Positions 6,798 through 8,767 of a stretch of 8,767 bases of DNA are shown piece by piece. A model generated the notes under the pieces. The model did no database searches, had not been told where the DNA came from, and saw only the letters and a program-made list of their open reading frames with translations. Source of the DNA: Bacteroidota bacterium. GTDB lineage: Bacteria; Pseudomonadota; Alphaproteobacteria; Puniceispirillales; Puniceispirillaceae. Both the position numbers and the translations under genes were made by a program. Within the stretch, counting starts at the first letter, position 1, and each line of letters starts with the position of its first letter. Where the stretch lies: assembly GCA_009936825.1 (NCBI GenBank), contig JAACDV010000275.1, forward strand, positions 1 to 8,767. The letters run 5' to 3'.

Positions 6798-8021
6798 TCA
6801 GTCTTCGCCATCAAGACCAAAGGCCGTATGCAGGCTGCGCACAGCAAGTTCGGTATATTCCGAGGCAATCAGCACCGAAATTTTAATCTCTGAGGTCGAG
6901 ATAACCTGAAGATTAATACCACGTTCCGCCAGCGTCTCGAACATCGTCTTGGCAACGCCGGGCTGGGACCGCATAGCCATTCCCACCACCGAAATTTTAG
7001 TCACATTTTCAGTTGCATCAACGCTCTCAAAAGCCAGCGACTCGCGAGAATCATTTATTATTTTCAGTGCCTTAGCTACATCAGCGCGACCAAGAGAGAA
7101 GGTAATATCCGTCTTCTGTCCGGCGGTTGCCGCACTTTGGACAATCATATCAACATTGACCTGATTATCGGCAAGCGCCCCGAAAACACCGGCAGCAATG
7201 CCGGGTTGATCAGACAAGCCTTGAATTGTGATCTTTGCTTCGTCCGGGCTATAGGCGATGCCGCTGATTTTTTCCTGTTCCACAATTAAATCCTCATTCA
7301 CGACCAGCGTCCCGGGGGCATCTGAAAAACTGGATCGCACCTGCAAGTTAACATTATTACGCATTGCCATGGCAACCGATCTGGTTTGCAGCACCTTAGC
7401 TCCAAGCGATGCCATTTCCAGCATTTCCTCAAAAGTGATCTGATCCAGCTTTTGAGCCTTTGGGGCAATCCGTGGATCGGTCGTATAGACGCCGTCAACG
7501 TCGGTATAGATATCACAGCGATCCGCATCTAGTGCCGCCGCAACTGCCACCGCCGAAGTGTCAGCGCCGCCGCGCCCCAAGGTTGCCACCCGCCCGTCGG
7601 GGGCGATGCCCTGAAACCCGGCGATCACAGCAACCTGACCTTGCGCCAACCTGTCGCGCAATCGAGCCGTCTCAATGCTCTCAATCCGAGCTGCACTATG
7701 GACATCATCTGTCCTAAGCGGCATTTGCCAACCTAGCCAAGAGCGTGCATCAACCCCCAGATTCTGCAGTGCAATCGCCAACAGACCAACCGTCACCTGC
7801 TCGCCAGTGGCGACGATGGTGTCGTATTCACGCGCATCATGCATGGGGCCAATATCCCGCGCCCACTGCACCAACTGATTTGTTGTGCCAGCCATCGCCG
7901 AGACGACCACCGCAACCTGATGACCGGCATCTACTTCGCGTTTTACGCGCGTAGCTACGTTTCGGATGCGATCAAGATCACCGACCGATGTACCACCAAA
8001 TTTTTGAACAATCAGACCCAT
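6798..8021 (-). CDS. lysC: Aspartate kinase (aspartokinase)
   Basis: Aspartokinase phosphorylates L-aspartate with ATP, the first committed step to lysine, threonine, methionine and diaminopimelate. The 407-residue product matches the monofunctional two-ACT class (as in Corynebacterium or Pseudomonas), not the long fused homoserine dehydrogenase form. Visible motifs are KFGGTSVG at 7-14, VVSAMAGTTNQL near 39-50, ATGEQ at 71-75, GRGGADTSAVA at 149-159, and YTDVDGVYTTDPR at 172-184. MASLGAKVLQTRS at 203-215 follows. The two ACT domains span about 262-325 and 343-405 and should bind feedback inhibitors (lysine and/or threonine in this class). In the kinase motif GRGG-x-D, the usual Ser is Ala153, while Asp154 is kept. 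An AGG lies 6 nt before the ATG. It is divergent from ubiG with a 74-bp gap. The next gene is not ptsP, which often follows lysC in this class. Confidence 0.96.
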   Translation of the reverse strand: MGLIVQKFGGTSVGDLDRIRNVATRVKREVDAGHQVAVVVSAMAGTTNQLVQWARDIGPMHDAREYDTIVATGEQVTVGLLAIALQNLGVDARSWLGWQMPLRTDDVHSAARIESIETARLRDRLAQGQVAVIAGFQGIAPDGRVATLGRGGADTSAVAVAAALDADRCDIYTDVDGVYTTDPRIAPKAQKLDQITFEEMLEMASLGAKVLQTRSVAMAMRNNVNLQVRSSFSDAPGTLVVNEDLIVEQEKISGIAYSPDEAKITIQGLSDQPGIAAGVFGALADNQVNVDMIVQSAATAGQKTDITFSLGRADVAKALKIINDSRESLAFESVDATENVTKISVVGMAMRSQPGVAKTMFETLAERGINLQVISTSEIKISVLIASEYTELAVRSLHTAFGLDGED

Positions 8022-8023
8022 TC

Positions 8024-8051
8024 TTGGCCTATACTGGTATAGAGTTAAAAT
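8024..8051 (+). promoter_or_regulatory. Candidate ubiG promoter
   Basis: TTGGCC (8024-8029, 4 of 6) and TAAAAT (8046-8051, 5 of 6) are 16 bp apart and point toward ubiG. Transcription would start near 8058, giving a leader of about 38 nt. The spacer contains the 14-bp palindrome at 8029-8042, so a protein bound there could block the promoter. Confidence 0.35.
8029..8042. promoter_or_regulatory. Palindrome between lysC and ubiG (possible operator)
   Basis: CTATAC-TG-GTATAG is a perfect inverted repeat with a 2-bp centre. It overlaps the AGG Shine-Dalgarno of lysC (8028-8030) and sits in the spacer of the ubiG promoter candidate. The 2-nt centre is too short for a good RNA hairpin loop, so a DNA operator is the more natural reading. 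No known regulator motif is recognised. Confidence 0.35.
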
Positions 8052-8095
8052 CTAAGAAAAAAGTCATAGCGGTAACGGCGAGGCGGAGCAAGTCT

Positions 8096-8767
8096 GTGAA
8101 CACAATAGCTGACCAAAAAGAGATTGATAATTTTTCGGCCTTATCCTCGCAATGGTGGGATGAAAGCGGCCCGATGGCTCCCCTTCATGATTTTACTCCG
8201 GTGCGGATCGATTATATTCTGGACAGCATAAAGCGTGTCGGCACGACTGCCGGGAGTTCCGCTGAGGGGTCCGGCGGGGGTTCTACTAATAATTTGGAAA
8301 GTGCCTATCCTCTGGCAGGATTGAAAATTCTGGATATCGGCTGTGGTGGCGGGCTTTTGTCTGAACCGATGGCGCGGCTTGGCGGCGCGGTAACAGGAAT
8401 TGATGCAACCGGCGCCGCAATCAACGCTGCGATCGCACATGCGCGCCTTGTTGGGCTGGATCAAATTGAATATCGGTGCTGCACCGCCGAGGACCTTGCC
8501 GACAGCATTGTCGGTCCTGAGACAAAATTTGATGTTATCTATGCGTCTGAAGTAATCGAACACGTGACCGACAGGCGGCTGTTTGCGCGCGCCATTGCCA
8601 GTATGCTGGCCCCTGGTGGCACGGTGATCATCACCACAATCAACCGCACATTGGCATCATTGGCGCTGGCCAAGGTGATGCTGGAATATGTTCTGCGGAT
8701 TGTTCCGGCAGGAACGCATGATCCATCCAAATTTGTTCGCCCGGCCGAACTTCGCGATGAATTTGCC
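8096..8767 (+). CDS. ubiG: Ubiquinone biosynthesis O-methyltransferase UbiG, N-terminal 224 residues (C-terminus beyond right edge)
   Basis: UbiG performs both O-methylations of the ubiquinone ring (demethylubiquinone to ubiquinone and the earlier polyprenyl-catechol step), using S-adenosylmethionine. The frame is open from the GTG at 8096 to the window end. GGAG at 8085-8088 lies 7 nt upstream and supports this start. The family N-terminus is clear: EIDNFSALSSQWWDESGPMAPLH at 9-31. The SAM-binding motif I LDIGCGGGLLSE is at 79-90 and the acidic GIDAT at 101-105. EVIEHV at 152-157 and TTINRTLASLALA at 180-192 are also present. THDPSKFVRPAEL at 207-219 matches the UbiG-specific end region. A Ser/Gly/Thr-rich stretch at about 48-70 is inserted before the Rossmann fold where relatives usually have a short linker. 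About 25-30 C-terminal residues are missing from the window. Stop-free reading and motifs make the call secure. Confidence 0.95.
   Translation, partial: MNTIADQKEIDNFSALSSQWWDESGPMAPLHDFTPVRIDYILDSIKRVGTTAGSSAEGSGGGSTNNLESAYPLAGLKILDIGCGGGLLSEPMARLGGAVTGIDATGAAINAAIAHARLVGLDQIEYRCCTAEDLADSIVGPETKFDVIYASEVIEHVTDRRLFARAIASMLAPGGTVIITTINRTLASLALAKVMLEYVLRIVPAGTHDPSKFVRPAELRDEFA

Noticed and set aside
8141..8563. Minus-strand ORF of 140 codons in the right-hand part
   Set aside because: The opposite strand carries UbiG with intact motifs and a good ribosome binding site, so this frame is a shadow.
1..8767. Search for a novel system such as defence, mobile, toxin-antitoxin or secondary-metabolite genes
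   Set aside because: Nearly every coding base belongs to conserved housekeeping families in a familiar alphaproteobacterial order. No transposase, integrase, attachment site, tRNA or compositional island was seen.

Overview
The window looks like a chromosomal housekeeping block from an alphaproteobacterium. The strongest pointers are a DUF4167 protein, a gene essentially known from Alphaproteobacteria, downstream of prfA-prmC; a UbiG of alphaproteobacterial type (ubiquinone-based respiration); and a two-ACT-domain aspartokinase divergent from ubiG. Base composition is moderate, not the very high GC of many Rhizobiales or Rhodobacterales. The histidyl-tRNA synthetase keeps the ordinary bacterial motif 2, which argues against the Rhizobiales/Rhodobacterales/Caulobacterales group, whose HisRS is divergent. 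A Rhodospirillales-like or SAR116-like organism would fit, but this is inference; no rRNA or other decisive marker is present.

Layout. Seven genes lie on the minus strand and are read from right to left: lysC (aspartokinase, 6798-8021), a RodZ-like membrane helix-turn-helix protein (5353-6630), ispG (isoprenoid synthesis, start re-assigned to GTG at 5193), hisS (2764-4008), prfA (RF1, start preferred at 2680), prmC (RF methyltransferase, overlapping prfA by 4 bp) and a DUF4167 protein cut by the left edge (1-439). Divergent from lysC, ubiG begins at 8096 on the plus strand and is cut by the right edge. The two edge genes are open at the window ends and were found by reading the frames directly.

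Functional logic. prfA and prmC form a true functional pair: PrmC methylates the glutamine of the GGQ motif of RF1. hisS is a second translation gene. ispG and ubiG both bear on quinones, since IspG makes the isoprenoid precursor used for the ubiquinone side chain and UbiG methylates the ring. lysC feeds lysine, threonine, methionine and diaminopimelate (cell wall), and the RodZ-like protein probably acts in cell shape. The genes are probably co-transcribed in blocks, with possible internal promoters in the larger gaps (167 bp lysC-rodZ, 159 bp rodZ-ispG, 83 bp hisS-prfA, 253 bp prmC-DUF4167).

Non-coding structure. The most distinctive item is a 19-bp tandem repeat (about 3.5 copies) filling most of the hisS-prfA gap, whose last copy supplies the prfA Shine-Dalgarno sequence. 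Others are a 15-bp in-frame repeat inside the rodZ-like gene, a strong 8-bp hairpin in the DUF4167 leader, and a perfect palindrome between lysC and ubiG. I see no tRNA, rRNA, CRISPR array, insertion sequence, prophage or defence genes, and no convincing undescribed system: this is a conserved core region with a few unusual regulatory-scale details.
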